Positions 45,848 through 58,229 of a DNA stretch of 64,000 bases are shown here, one piece after another. Location: the NCBI GenBank assembly GCA_025716855.1, contig JAIXMQ010000001.1, forward strand, positions 248,001-312,000, given 5' to 3'. Each line of letters begins with the position of its first letter. The first letter of the stretch is position 1. The notes beneath the pieces are model-generated. The model did no database searches. It had not been told where the DNA came from and saw nothing but the letters and a program-made list of their open reading frames with translations. This DNA is from Pilaira anomala. Lineage: Eukaryota; Mucoromycota; Mucoromycetes; Mucorales; Mucoraceae. The position numbers and the translations under genes were made by a program.

Positions 45848-46972
45848 AAAAAAATAATTTCTTTCCGACTTTTTTTTCCATGTCTGTCTTAAATTTATGA
45901 AGAACCAATAAGGAGGGGGAAACTTGTTCATGAATATAAGAAATAAAATCGATTTGGATATATTACAACTGTCTTATATTGAATATTAAAACACGTACAT
46001 ACAGGTGTCAATCATAACAAAGTATAAATCTATTAAATATGTTTACGTGTTTGTAAATGAGCGTAATGTATGTATTGTGTGAGTCGAAAGATCTATATCC
46101 CGCAAAAAAAAATTTTTTTTTCGGTTCACTTTAAAAATAGATGCGAAAAAAAAAAAAAGTCCCAGTTACCCCCAAAGAACATAAAAGAATAAAAAATAGG
46201 GAATAGTTACACTATTTATTACGATGAGTAATAAATATAGTTTTATTTAGTTAGTTCTTCAAAGAATTATTATACATATATATTTCTTTTATAAAAAGAA
46301 GATTGGTTAAAATGCAATTTTTTTAATAAAAGTTCCCTTGGTTAATAACAATACAAGTGTAACATAATTTTTTAGTGGTTTTTATCCAAAAGGCTAGAAT
46401 GTAAACTAGATTTTTGGCCCTGGAAAACTTTAATTTTAGATCGAAAAACTCGTCACGAAAGCAAATTAGTATAAATAATGAGTTGTAAGAAGAAACAATT
46501 TAGGATTTCTTTTTTGTACTTTTTTTTTTTATTTTTTTTTTTTATTTTTATTCCAGGGCATAGGAATGAGTATTTCTTTCCAACCCACCATTTATACCGT
46601 TAAATCCATTATTAATTCTTTAAATTTTTAAAAGAATAACACTATTTTCTTAACCAGTTGATACTTCATATGCAAATTGATTATTACACCAATAATTTAG
46701 TACGTTACTTGATCAGCTTACCTTTCCGGCTTCACTTCTCTAACTTTTGGTCTTGACATATTCCAACCTTAATTATTCTCTTTTTTAAATAACTATCTCT
46801 CTCTCTATATATATATATTTCTCTCTACCTTTTTTTTTAAAAAAAAAAAACTCTAAAAAAAAAAAAACTATCCCACAAAACCTTACACACACAAACACAC
46901 ACTACATACAAAAAAAAAAAAAAAAAACCGTTTTTTCTTCTTCTCACTTACATTTTCTTATTTAAACAACAA
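45848..46972. other. Intergenic DNA (1.1 kb)
   Basis: The 3' flank of CRM1 and promoter of the AdoMet decarboxylase gene. It ends with CT, TA and A runs (46796-46925) and a pyrimidine-rich leader just before the ATG. No upstream ORF like those that regulate plant AdoMetDC is seen in the last 70 bases. No other gene. Confidence 0.45.
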
Positions 46973-47637
46973 ATGGCTTACAACTTACCTCCTCAACCTA
47001 CCGCTCCACCTCCTTCTGGTGCCAATTACTCTGCTGAATTCGGTTGCTTTGAAGGTCCCGAAAAACTTCTTGAAATTTGGTTCTCACCAAGTCCTTTCAC
47101 AGGTAGTCGTACCTACACTACAAACTCTGACTCTGAAATGTCAGATGAGTCTACTCCGGCTACTCCCAACGAATCACAAATTAATTTATCTCTTGGTTTC
47201 TCCAATGATCTGCGAACCGTCGATCGCGCTTTATGGGATTCTATGCTTGCTACTGTAAAATGCACTGTACTTAGCGTCGTTAGTAACGCTCATGTAGATG
47301 CTTATTTATTAAGGTAAAGATATATATATATATATATATATACATTATTTATACAAGATGACTTTTGATTATTTACCCTATATTTTTTTTTTTTGGGTAT
47401 AGTGAATCTTCTATGTTTGTTTTCCCTCATAAAATCGTTCTCAAAACATGTGGTACAACTACATTATTGAAAGCCGTACCATATATCCTCGAACTTGCAA
47501 AAACTCGTTGTGGATTTGATAATGTTTATCGCTTATTTTACTCTAGAAAATCATTCATGTTTCCAGATAAACAACCGGGACCTCATAGAAGTTGGGAAGA
47601 AGAAGTTTCTTATTTGGACAGCCATTTTGGTAAGTTA

Positions 47638-47669
<32 letters not shown>

Positions 47670-47968
47670 GTGACTTTATCTGTCTAGTTTTGTTGCGATT
47701 TACTAAATTTGTTAATGATTATCTTTTAGAAAACGGTGCTTCTTATGTTATTGGTAACACGAGAGCAGAAGAATGGTATCTTTATTTAACTGAACCCGAT
47801 GTCAAGCATCACAATCATCATATTGAAAACTTGACTAATATGCAACAATTGATGAAAGAAACAAATGGTTTGTCTTGGATGAGTGATAAAGAGGAATACA
47901 ATTGGACTAAATTAAATAAGAATGATAATGGAAAATCTGTGATTCGTGCCGATACCGTACCAGCAGCA

Positions 47969-48009
<41 letters not shown>

Positions 48010-48610
48010 TGTCCCTCCTGTTTACAGCAACTTTTATTCTACTTCCTCTGTTATGGGTTATCGTACACATGATGAAACGATTGAAATCCTGATGACGGAT
48101 TTGAACCCAAATGCTATGAAAGCATTCTATCACCAAAAGGATGAACCTTCTGGTTTAGTAGGCGGTAAACGTGTAGATAGAGACACAGGTCTTGATATGC
48201 TCTATCCTGAAGCCAACGTAGATTCATTCTTGTTTGAACCTTGTGGTTATTCTTGTAACGGGTTATCTGATGATGGTTATTATACAATTCATGTTACACC
48301 AGAACCCTCTTGTTCTTATGCCTCCTTTGAAACCACAATTCCTGTTAAACCTGTTGAATTAGCTGGTAAAAATGGTCATGGACGTGAAGAGGCTATTCGT
48401 AAATTAATTCGCCAAGTCATTGATATTTTCCAACCCGGTTCATTTACCGTCACCTATTTCTCTTCTCATATTCATCAAGATCAACAAGCTGATAATATCA
48501 ATAAGCTTGTTCGTAGTGTAGATCAATTCGGTGGATATAAGCGTAAAGATAAAATTCTTTATGAATTTGAAGGTTATGACCTTGTTTTTGGTCATTACAC
48601 AAAGATGTAA
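46973..48610 (+). CDS. SPE2: S-adenosylmethionine decarboxylase proenzyme
   Basis: Three exons. Exon 1 begins [20 protein letters not shown] then [19 protein letters not shown]. The first intron splits the self-cleavage site: ...[20 protein letters not shown], where the Ser after Glu-Ser becomes the pyruvoyl group. Downstream signatures are [40 protein letters not shown] and [18 protein letters not shown]. The enzyme makes decarboxylated AdoMet, the aminopropyl donor for spermidine and spermine. Intron 2 has a GT array. A GCA/CAG repeat (about 47958-48007) inserts a run of about 16 Ala after IRADTVP, in a loop region before the conserved TIEILMTDL block. Length is otherwise normal. Confidence 0.95.
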
Positions 48611-48711
48611 AAATAATAAATAAAACAATTTTTTTTTTTTTTTTTTATACAAACAAAATATTACAATGAGCTTTATTTTACACAGAAAAAAAAAAAAAAA
48701 AACTAGATGAT

Positions 48712-51700
48712 CTAGAATTCCCACCACTTTTTACGCTCTTGACGTTCATTATATTCTCTTACAGCCTTTAAGAAATCACCTGAAGCTGCACTCATATCTT
48801 CAAATTTCTTATCCAACTGATCCAACTTTTCACCACGTTCATTCACTTTATCACCTAATTCAGCAAAGACACCTTTACTAGGACTAGGCTCATATTGTTT
48901 TGCCTTGTAAGCCTCTAACTTTTTTTGTCTAACAACCTGTGGATCTTCCATAGGCACTCGACCCACTGGATGAAAAAAAAAAAAAAATGGTTAAAACAAG
49001 AATACTTTTATATTCATGTAGACTTACTTAATAAATCCATATCAGCCAAAGTTAATGGTTCTCTTGTAAAAGCACCAGCTACAGTATCAAGCCAACTCTT
49101 TTTAGGTTTTTGATTTTGTTGAGTTAAAGAGGGATGAGGTGGGATCACCTTTTGTGAGTCAAACAATATGACAGAATCACCAGAAGGGCTAAAATAAAAA
49201 CGTCAACATCTACAATAAATAATAAACAAAAAAAAAAAAAAAAAAAAAAAATAGGACTTACAAATTGGGCTTAGGAATAAAAGAATATTGTTCTAATTCA
49301 AATTTACCTGACCAGAAAACAATACGACCATCTCTTGACAATGAAGATTCTTGTAATCTATCAATAATACAAGACTTTGGTAAGTTCATTTCAAGTAATA
49401 AATCAAGTGTGGGAAGTGAATAGAATGCAAGTTTTCCATTATTTAAGATCAAACAAAGACAAACACCATCTACATCAAAAATAAATAAATACATAAAATA
49501 ATAAACAAATAAATAAATAAATAAAAAAACTTACTGTTTGATTCAACTATTTCTCCTCGAATTACTTTCAAGTCTTTAAATTCTTTAGAAAATAACTTTA
49601 CATTAAATCCAGATAATACAACACTAATAGCAGATAAAGAGATACAAATGATCAAATGTGGGTTTTCTTGATGACGGTATTCGGCTTTTCCAATCGCTGC
49701 CATACGCTTTGATGTATTATGTTGAGTTGAAACCACACTACTACTACTGGAGCTCACAACACTCGATGGTTTAGGAGATACTTCTTCTTCCATTACCACA
49801 GGTTCTGAAGTACCGGAATGATGACTTGGTTCCTTTGAAAGTACAGGTAACAACATATTCACTGCCAATTGAGATTTTCCTTTTAAATCAATCACCAACA
49901 TCTCTAATAAAGGTGTATTGGCTGTAGTTCTTAATAATAAATAATCGTTCATAAGCTCAGTTGAGGCAATAGAAGGTCCCTTTTCAATCAATAAAGCTAA
50001 ATTAAATTGGTATACATGACCATTACTTAAGCCAACAAATAGTTGTGTAGTAGGTGTCATCACTTTTGAGGGTGAATAGGTATTGAAAAAATTGAGACAG
50101 GTAACAGTAGCAGGTTTCTTTTCTTCTTCGCTCATTGGGTCTGCTTCTTGCAATTCAGCTGCAACTTCAGATTTAAGGTTAGCGGCAGGTATAACGACGG
50201 TATTATGGTAATCGGATTCTATTTCACATGTGAGTTTTCTTAAATAAAGCGTAAAAAAAAAAAAAAAATAATAATCAAACTTACGAGCAATATTGTGGCT
50301 AAATAAAATCATATGCTGATTTAAATCAAGTAAAGTAATAGTTCCATTATCTAAAGCCACAGCCATACTTTTTTTTTTTTTTTTTTGTCAGTTAAAAAAA
50401 AAAAAGAGAAAAATAACATTAAAAAAACTTACATGGATTCACCAATACTAACAAGACTCTTGATGGGAGAATTCAGTTGAATTTTCAAAGTTGCATAGTA
50501 TCCAGGTAATTCACTAGACTTTTCCAATACCTTGAAGATTTTAGATTTCTTGGGTAGAGGAGGAGTATCAGGTAAGTGATCTATAGGTAATTGATTTGGT
50601 ATCTGATGATGTGTAGGGGAAGGAGTAACAAAAGGGTTGGTGTTACTTTCTGTTTCATTATCAATTGAAGCAGCAGCAGCAGTGATAGTAACATCATGTT
50701 GTTGTTGTTTTTGCTGATGTTCTTCTGCATCAGATTCATGACCCATATCTTCTAAAAGGCCCGAGATTTCTTTCAAGGTATCATCACAATGACTAATAAA
50801 TTCTTCATTTCTTGCTTTAATTCTAGGATCAATTATTCCATCCTCTACTTCTTCCTTTTCTAGGCGAGATTCATATACCAAAATTGTTCCATCATTAAAA
50901 CCAACGGTAAGTACACCATTTTCTTTATTCAGATCAAGACAAACTAAAAATGAATCACGATTTTCTAAATCATCAAGACAATGAATAGTTAAATGAGATA
51001 ATGGACGTAATGCAGTATAAGCAGCATCCCAAAATTTGATGATTTCACCACGATGAATTGTCAATAAAAGATCATTTGATTCGATACGATAGATATGATC
51101 AGGACCTGCAACGCCACCTGTGATAGGAAAATAACGTGTTTTTCTATCGATACGAGTGATGGAAGAAAGTTTCTTGTAAGAATCAATAGGAAATTGAGGT
51201 AAATGACAAGCGTTTAAAATATTTGGACCAATGAATTCCAAAGCAGGAGGAAGTTTAAGTTCTGGATAACCATGATCTAGGCTATAAGCTCTTACGGTAT
51301 GATCTTCAGATACAATCATAATCCCAAATGGATTATGTGACCCAAGATAGTAAGGTTCTGTACTTAATAAAATGAAATGAGATAGATCAGCTGAAAGAGG
51401 TAAAATAGATTGTTTCCTGGGCTCTCTTGATTCACTTTCTAAATCATATTCCAATATATTTAAACCTTTTAAATCATCCGAGTTCATACCACCAGCAACA
51501 ATTACATTTGATTTTTTGTTTAAATCATTGGCATACCAAGCAATTTGATAAATAGGTTCAGTTGCAGTGGTTGTTGTATTGTGATGTGACGATAAAAAAG
51601 TTTCAGATAATTTTCGTGAAGAAATTGGTTTCTGTTCATTTTTAATATCCCATAAATGTATACAGCCATCATCATATCCACACATGAATCTTGTTCCATT

Positions 51701-52628
51701 TGGACTCCAAGCAAGACATGTTAAATTTGCGTTTCTGTATGGATTGGATTTATCTAATCTACGTAAACTAAATGTCTTTCGAATCGTATTTTCACGAATA
51801 TTCCAAATAAATACTGTAGTTTCATAACCGATTAAAAGTGTATTTAATTCTGTAGGATGCATTTGAAGGTCTACTATAATATGTTTTTGTTGTTGTTGTT
51901 GTTGCTGGTGTTGGTCCTCTTGTTCTTCTACATGTTGTTGTTGTTGTTGTTGTGTTTCCATTAAATCCGGTATTTGATATGGTGTCATTGTACCTTGCAT
52001 AATATCAAATACATCAATATATCCATTTGCATAACCTATAAATAACCAATCTGTTCCTGTACAATAAGCTTGACTGGTAATAATCTCTGGAGCAGGTAAA
52101 ACATGACGGATCGATTTAGTTCGAAGGTCAATCGTAATTATTTGATTTGCTTTATCAATCACAACCAAAATTGGAAACCCAGTTTTAAACTGAAGATGTT
52201 TAATACCAACTGGTTTTGGTAACTTGATCTTTGTAGACACGCCTTTACCAAATACTTTAATGTATCCATGATCCATGTCACCAGCTATAAATAAAAACTG
52301 GCGTGTTAATATCTTATATTCTTGTTTTTTTTTATGCTTTTCTTTTTTTTACCAGTAGCTAATAAACCAGCAACACAATCGAAAGCAGCTACACTAATAG
52401 CAGAAGGTAAACCATATGTTGACATCTATTTAAACTTGATGAGTTAACTTTTATATAAACTAAAATAAGGTAACGTTTTTTTTTTACTTTTTCAAAATAA
52501 ATATTGTTCACTTTGATATTTTCAGAAAGAGACTGTTCAAGTCTTTTATCTTTTGAGATAAAAGCTTTTGAGACCACATTATCTTTTGCTTTTATAGCAA
52601 GCCCTGTTATTTTATCGAATAAGGACAT
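48712..52628 (-). CDS. Lgl/tomosyn/Sro7-family WD40 protein with C-terminal R-SNARE-like motif
   Basis: Minus strand from ATG 52628 (MSLFDKITGLAIKAKDNVVS), then STYGLPSAISVAAFDCVAGL, then a long exon of WD40 repeats (YIDVFDIMQGTMTPYQIPDL, CLAWSPNGTRFMCGYDDGCI, HLWDIKN). The second half includes VGFNDGTILVYESRLEKEEV, AVALDNGTITLLDLNQ and further repeats. The C-terminal exon contains GVFAELGDKVNERGEKLDQL with the zero-layer Arg (NERGEKL) and ends ERKKWWEF, very like tomosyn (KKWYQF). Tomosyn binds syntaxin and SNAP-25-type partners through that motif and limits SNARE assembly. Yeast Sro7 lacks a full motif. PolyQ lies at about 51890-51960 and another Gln/His-rich stretch near 50695-50725. About 1100 aa, normal for the family. 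Confidence 0.9.
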
Positions 52629-52782
52629 TGTTGTAAAGAAGAAAAGGAGAAGAAGAAAAAAAAAGGTTAAAAGGTGTGATTAATATTATCTCCGTTTCAA
52701 AGTGTTTTTCCACGTCGGTCATCATATCATATTTTAACACACGAGGGCTGATGTTTTCCCTTTTCTTACTGATTTAAAAAAA

Positions 52783-53350
52783 ATGGTATGAAAAAAAAAA
52801 TAACAATAGTTTTTTTATGTGTTACTTAATACGACTTGTTAGGCCAACGCTTCTTCAAAGAAAATCGCTGCTGCTAATAAGCAAACATTAGCAAACCTTC
52901 AAAAGGGTTTCTTAAGTGTCAATGTAAAAATAAAAATTATTTTTCAATCGCGAAAAAAAAGTGGTGCTTAAACGATCATCTTTTTTTTTTTTTTTTTTTA
53001 GACAATCTATTTTTTATGGCGTATTGTTTATCATTGGAGCTCTTTTACATTCTCCCAATTCTTTCTTTATGTTACAACAGGTGGTTTAACCTTTTTATTC
53101 TATCGTCTCTTAAACTCTTCTGGAACACCTACTTTTGGTGCCGATAATACTTTGATTAGTTCTGGTGAAGATTTAAATGCGGAAGGATTGACAGCGTAAG
53201 AGTCTTTTTTCTCGTAATTTCTCTTAATAACTCACTTTTTTTCTTTCTTTATAAAAATAGTTACATGTTTGATATCATTTATGTTACTTGGTTTGTTCAT
53301 ATTACTACTGCATTTATTTCCAATAAGTTCTGGTTAGCATATCTTGTGGT

Positions 53351-53396
<46 letters not shown>

Positions 53397-53593
53397 ATGA
53401 AATTTATTGACATTTTCTTTATTGATTATAGATCCCTGCTTATGCTGCATATAAACTCGTGCCAATGGCAATGTCATACTTTGGTAAAGGTGGATCGAAA
53501 GATACTGAAGAAACTAAAGCAGAAGGTCAATCAAAACGTCAAGCCAAACTTGAAAAGAAAGCTAAAAAGGGACAAGTAAAATATTCAAGATAA
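52783..53593 (+). CDS. SND2: SND2/TMEM208-family ER targeting membrane protein
   Basis: The start codon at 52783 is followed immediately by GTATGA, so exon 1 is the ATG alone. Exon 2 begins ANASSKKIAAANKQTLANLQ. Next exons give YFLWRIVYHWSSFTFSQFFL, GGLTFLFYRLLN, a polar stretch ending GEDLNAEGLTA, then YMFDIIYVTWFVHITTAFI and AYAAYKLVPMAMS, i.e. about four hydrophobic segments. The end is charged (KRQAKLEKKAKKG). The order hydrophobic pair, DLN-E-G linker, hydrophobic pair, basic KRQ tail matches TMEM208 and yeast Snd2 (Env10). The family inserts tail- and signal-anchored proteins at the ER by the SRP-independent SND route. An intron near 53349-53431 carries about 43 T. Confidence 0.85.
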
Positions 53594-53689
53594 TTATGCT
53601 TTATTTTTATTTTTTTATGATTGTTGCATTGTCAATTGAGTTTTCTAATGCAAAAAAAAAAGAGAGATTAGTATATCATCATCATAATA

Positions 53690-55009
53690 TTAAAGCTTTC
53701 TTCTTCTTTTTACCAATTGTCTAATTTGATCTCGGGTTTGAGGTGGAAGTGCATTGATTTGATCATCTGTCAATTGTAATACCTTCATTAATAAAGCCTT
53801 TTGTTGTTCTGTTTCATCTTCTTGTTGAACTGGAACAGGTGGGTTGAGAATGGGTTGTCTAATAGGTTGAATAGGTTGAGGCATGACTGGAATAATAGGT
53901 GCTGCAACAGGTGCAACAGGTTGTGTACTCATAATTCGCTATTTCATATACGTTATTATCTCTATTTTTTCTCTTTTTCTTTTATATACTTACTGTAATA
54001 ATATTAGGATCAACAATATTCATCATGACCATCGCTTGGAATAAAGCATATGCTACTTGAGGATTAGATGTTAAAAATTCTCTTGTAAAGTCAGCTCTTT
54101 CAAATGACATTTGCTACATCAAAAAAAAAAAAAAAAATAAGTATACGTGATTGTCGAGATAATAATTTATTCACGCATATACCTTCATTTGACTCATCAA
54201 TGTAAATAAATCTTGTGAGTTCATAGAAGCAAGTACTTTTGAAATTTCATCAACAGATGACATATTAGCTACAGGAGCTTTAGGCATTGGCACTTGTTGT
54301 TGTTGTTGCTGTTGTTGTTGCTGTTGTTGTATTTGTTGATGTTGTTGTTGCATTGGCATAATCTGTTGTACAGGCTGTATAAAAAGTTAATACATAATAT
54401 ATATATAAAAAAAAAAATATCAGGTTTTATCTTGTACCATTTGTGGTGGTGGATGATGTCCTCCACCTCCACCTCCTCCACCGTGTCTGTTTTGGTTATT
54501 AAAGTTATTATTGTTATTATTGCCTCCACCTTGATGATTAGGTTGTCTTTGGTTGTCATCCATAGCAGCATAATCAACTCTTAATTGACGTCCACCAATT
54601 TCGTAATCGTTCAAGTTTCTAACTGCACTGGCTGCTGTTTCTGCGTCTATTCTCTATATTTTTTAGTTTCCAGAATGGTTCATCTCTTATTGATTTTTTT
54701 TTTTTTTTTTACCAAGGAATTCACAAAAGCCATAACCTTTAGGTCTACCTGTGTCACGATCGAATAAAAGACTATAAAAGATATTTTAATACTCTATTGA
54801 AAACATTTCTTTTGTATATGTTACCGGAAAGAAGCAACAGGTCCAACCTCCTTGAATACTTCAATCAACTGTTCTTCTGAAAGTTCAAAAGGAATATTAC
54901 CAACTATTCTAAACCAGTTAGTATAAACTTTAAGCGTTGTTTGCTCATTGCTCTTTTTTTTTGTATATATACCAAACACAACGCGTGATCCTCTTGAAGC
55001 TTGATTCAT
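53690..55009 (-). CDS. RNA15: Cleavage stimulation factor CstF-64 / Rna15 (polyadenylation)
   Basis: Minus strand from ATG 55009 (MNQASRGSRVVF). The RRM spans the first exons: VGNIPFELSEEQLIEVFKEV (RNP2), GPVASFR, RPKGYGFCEF (RNP1), AASAVRNLNDYEIGGRQLRV. An Asn/Gly-rich, His/Pro-rich linker and a polyQ tract follow (54293-54350). The hinge domain that binds CstF-77/Rna14 reads VDEISKVLASMNSQDLFTLM ... SFERADFTREFLTSNPQVAY. The C-terminal three-helix domain is QKALLMKVLQLTDDQINALP ... RDQIRQL. The protein recognises U/GU-rich RNA and positions pre-mRNA cleavage. At about 440 aa it is normal for the family. The first acceptor must be the second AG (AATAG) to give VVFVGNIPFEL. Confidence 0.93.
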
Positions 55010-55505
55010 ATTTTTAGTATAAAAAAGGGTACAGGAAAGAAGGAATAAAATGAGTGAAAAAAAAAAAAAAAAAAAGACTTATAAAATTTGATTGTCACGT
55101 TACTTTGAGAGTCTGTGACCATTTTTAAACAGACTTCCTTTCAACTGTTGCATTAACAATAGTTTACTCATTCAAATGGTTTAAAGTAGTCATTAGATTT
55201 TTATTAGAACCAAATAATGGGAAAATGACTGCTCTCTTTTTTAGAATATACATCATAATTTAGAATTGAATAGTTCCTTTGTATAAGCTCGAGTGGGTTT
55301 CTGTAAACAATTTAGTTATTTGGCATTTTAAATGGATTTTTTATTATTATTTTCTAGAGTATTGCTCTGTCGAAGCAATAAAACTAATTGAATCAAATGA
55401 AGCTCAATCCTTCACTTCTTTACTACATCACCTTTATATCCTTCCTACATATTCACATATTCACAGTAAATTTTACTCCCTTTTTCAAAAAAAAACGGAC
55501 TTCTT
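55010..55505. other. Intergenic DNA with possible relic
   Basis: A + strand stretch near 55355-55450 reads CSVEAIKLIESNEAQSFTSL and could be part of the transposon relic that follows. Otherwise AT-rich, no gene. Confidence 0.35.
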
Positions 55506-55612
55506 AGGGACCACGGGGTTGTATATAGGGATATCAAAAAGTCCGTTCGTCCGATAGTCGAAGCAGTCCAAAATCCGTTTTTTTTTTTTTTCGGGCCGTG
55601 GTCCCTGAATTA
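55490..55612. mobile_element. Small inverted-repeat element (MITE-like)
   Basis: AGGGACCACGG at 55506-55516 is inverted as CCGTGGTCCCT at 55596-55606. Outside and inside, AAAACGGA (near 55492) and TCCGTTTT (near 55574) are also inverted. A third, single GGGACCACGG occurs at 56239-56248. The pattern fits the ends of a DNA transposon or a short non-autonomous derivative. It contains no coding sequence. Confidence 0.55.
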
Positions 55613-55639
55613 AACTTGAATTATGCTCCGTTTCTTATG

Positions 55640-56103
55640 ATAAAAATGAATACTGAACTTTTCAAAAGCTCTAGAGCATTATCTTTTATTCCAGAAAACG
55701 CTACCAAAAAAAAACTATAGTAAAAACTTTGAAAAAATATGCTATAGAAGACAACTTTGAAGCGGTTATTGCCCGCTCTACTGAAACACTAGTCCACTTA
55801 AAATGTGTGTACAGAAATTCTTGCAAATTAACAGACGCAACCCGTAAAATTAAGAAAAAAAAAAATAGTCGTAGAATCAACTGTCATTTTTATATTAGAG
55901 TAGGTATGGGAAAAGGAAGAGTTAGCTATATGAAACCTGCTTCCGAAAACGAACAATATCATAACCATGACGTTACTAAGGAAAATTTACTTTCTCCTAG
56001 TACTGGAAGAAAGAAGAGGAAGTTAGATTCGACTGATACTGTGAAAGCTGTCAACATGAAATTGAACAGAATACTCCCAATGAGGATTGTGCAGAACTTA
56101 TAA
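55640..56103 (+). pseudogene. FAR1-like DNA-binding domain fragment (MULE-type transposase relic)
   Basis: An open segment from about 55729 reads KKYAIEDNFEAVIARSTETL, VHLKCVYRNSCKLTDATRKI, CHFYIRVGMGKGRVSYM and NEQYHNHDVTKENLLSPS. The Cys/Cys/His-x-His layout (LKCV, INCHFYI, YHNHDV) with the following basic patch (GRKKRKL) is that of the FAR1/WRKY-like zinc domain found at the N-terminus of MULE transposases. Upstream, two stops (near 55715-55720) break the frame. No transposase catalytic part follows within the expected distance. It is therefore a decayed fragment. Confidence 0.55.
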
Positions 56104-56491
56104 AGTGACAAAGGTTATTAGAGCTTTGATTTTTTTAAATAAACTAAATAATTAGAGATTGTAGACATAAATTCATATTAAAGATATTAAGTATACTCTT
56201 TGGATTATGATCAATTTTTGCATGATAAAGATTTTTGGGACCACGGACTGATGAGGACTTTCCGGTACCCCTTGTACAACTCCGTTTGTCCGCAAGAAAA
56301 ATCCAAGAAAAAGCTTTCATTAGCCGCACTGTTGTTCGGCCGAACTTCCTTTCTTTAAATGTTAAAGCTGATGTCATCTTTTCTATTGGAATTGAGGGAT
56401 TTGAAATAGTAATAGACAAAATTTGAGGGTATGCCCTAGTTCTGGTTTTTGTTTTTTCACCCACACAAAAAGTTATTTTGCTTATTTAAAA
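56104..56491. other. Intergenic DNA and ATP synthase subunit h promoter region
   Basis: It contains the single GGGACCACGG end at 56239-56248 and a less AT-rich patch following it, probably old transposon DNA. The promoter of the next gene must lie here too. Confidence 0.4.
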
Positions 56492-57138
56492 ATGTCAATT
56501 GCTCGTATTGCCATTCGCTCCGTTGCTTTCAAGGTAATGTTTTAAATAGAATGCTCTAGATTTTTTTTTTTTTTTTTTAGCTATCAAAGAGTGTCAGTTT
56601 TTTTCTAATATATTTTGAAAAAAAAAAAATAGTCTGCTCGTGTTGCCGTCCCCGCCATGGCTACTCGTAGCTTTGCCGGTGCTGCCGTTATGCAAAAGGG
56701 TACGACAATAAAAAAAAAATTTAAATTGATATAGAAATAGAAACGATAAAAAAAAAAAAGAGAGAGAAGGGGGAATCTGTGTACCGTTTGATGTCAGTGA
56801 AACTAACGTTATACGTTATAGATGTCATCCAAGATTTGTTCATCAAGGAATTGAAGGCATACAAGCCTCAAGCTACCGTAAGTTTAAAAAGTTATTATTC
56901 ATAAGGAAAGGGCTTATAGTGACATTATTCTTAATTAGTCTTCTGCTGATGACTCTGTTGCCAAGGACTTGAAGCTCCCTGCTGCTCCTGCTGTAAGTTT
57001 TTAGAAAAGATATAAAAAAAAAAGTAAAAAGACAGGGCACTGATATCTCTCTATATCTATTAGGTTCCTCAAGTTGATGCTGACTTGTCTCAACAATTAG
57101 CTGCTTATGATGCCGAGCCCGAGGAAGTTGCCAACTAA
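56492..57138 (+). CDS. ATP14: Mitochondrial F1Fo-ATP synthase subunit h (Atp14)
   Basis: Five exons, all canonical. The N-terminus MSIARIAIRSVAFKSARVAV is an Arg/Ala-rich mitochondrial presequence. The mature start DVIQDLFIKELKAYKP matches the Atp14 signature (VIQDLYLRELK in yeast). The rest is short and acidic (DSVAKDLKLPAAPAVPQV, AAYDAEPEEVAN). Subunit h is part of the peripheral stalk and is a fungal subunit comparable to animal F6. The product, about 100 aa, is close to the mature yeast length. The phase-1 junction after VMQK and later phase-0 junctions give a single clean frame. Nearby upstream DNA is transposon debris. Confidence 0.9.
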
Positions 57139-58229
57139 ATTATAAATAATTAAATGCAAAATATCCCACTGAAATAAAAAAAAAAAAAAAAAAGTGTAGT
57201 GTGTATCCATAATAAAAATCATTTTCACTTTTTTTTTTTTTTTGGTTTTTACATTTCCATTCTAGAATGAAGGCACGATATTCATTATTTGCATTGAAAC
57301 CTTATCTTCATTTTTTTTTTTTATTGACAGGTTCTGTTTGGTAACAAATAATACAGTTCCACTTTTACTACTTTTGAAATTTCAGTGATACACCGTTGAT
57401 TTAACGTATTTTTGTCAAAAAGACCCGTCAGAACAGTCATAATACCTCGTTACTATTCATTCATATACATATCATTCCAGACAGCTATTCCAAACCGCTG
57501 AATATAATAGTATAAACACCTGGACATAACTAAATTATCGGTACTGAATTACATAACTACATGTTACAAACGTTTAGATACGTATAAAATTGTAAAGTTA
57601 ATTTCATGTAAATCGTATATCAGATTCATTGTTAACTATCATTTGATTGAGCGCTCTATGTATTTATCAGGAAAGGCTTAAATAAAAGCATATTATCTTT
57701 TCTTACTATTTCAAGTATTTTACAGCACTTGTAACCATTTTAAGGTTATTAGCATTTTGCATTGTCTTGTCCTTGTGTTCAAAAGCAGTATGTAACAGCC
57801 AGTGCTATTTCTGGTAGTATGAATACCAATATACCGGCTAGTTTTCCAGCACCTAAACCAATTCAATATGCTGTTATTACTAATGCTACTGTTTACCTAC
57901 TACTACATGAAAAGATATTACTTCTCCTTTCATTACAGTTATATCTACTTGTATCTTGGTTTCGTTTTTGACAATGTGGCTAATGACAATAGGCGGAGCT
58001 ACTGTTATTATCTAATGATTTAAAATACCTGAGAGTGAAGCTATATTTCTGTTTTTTTTTTGTAAAACTCTAAATACATCTTTTGCCAAAATGATATCGC
58101 AAGAAAAAAATTAAAGTGTTGCACTTTTTAAAAAAAAAAGAGTGTCGTATGTTTTTTAGAAAAGAGTGTCGCACAATTCAGGAAAAATAAAAAGGATGTA
58201 ATATCGTGCATTACATAATTGTTTAGTAA
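57139..58229. other. Intergenic DNA (1.1 kb)
   Basis: No conserved gene recognised. A short + ORF around 57762-57971 (CPCVQKQYVTASAISGSMNT) has balanced composition, but ends in a low-complexity Leu run and could not be linked to a family. Confidence 0.35.

Noticed and set aside
56246..56275. CTGATGAG beside a possible stem, as in a hammerhead ribozyme
   Set aside because: The required GAAA after stem II is missing and the flanking stems do not pair.
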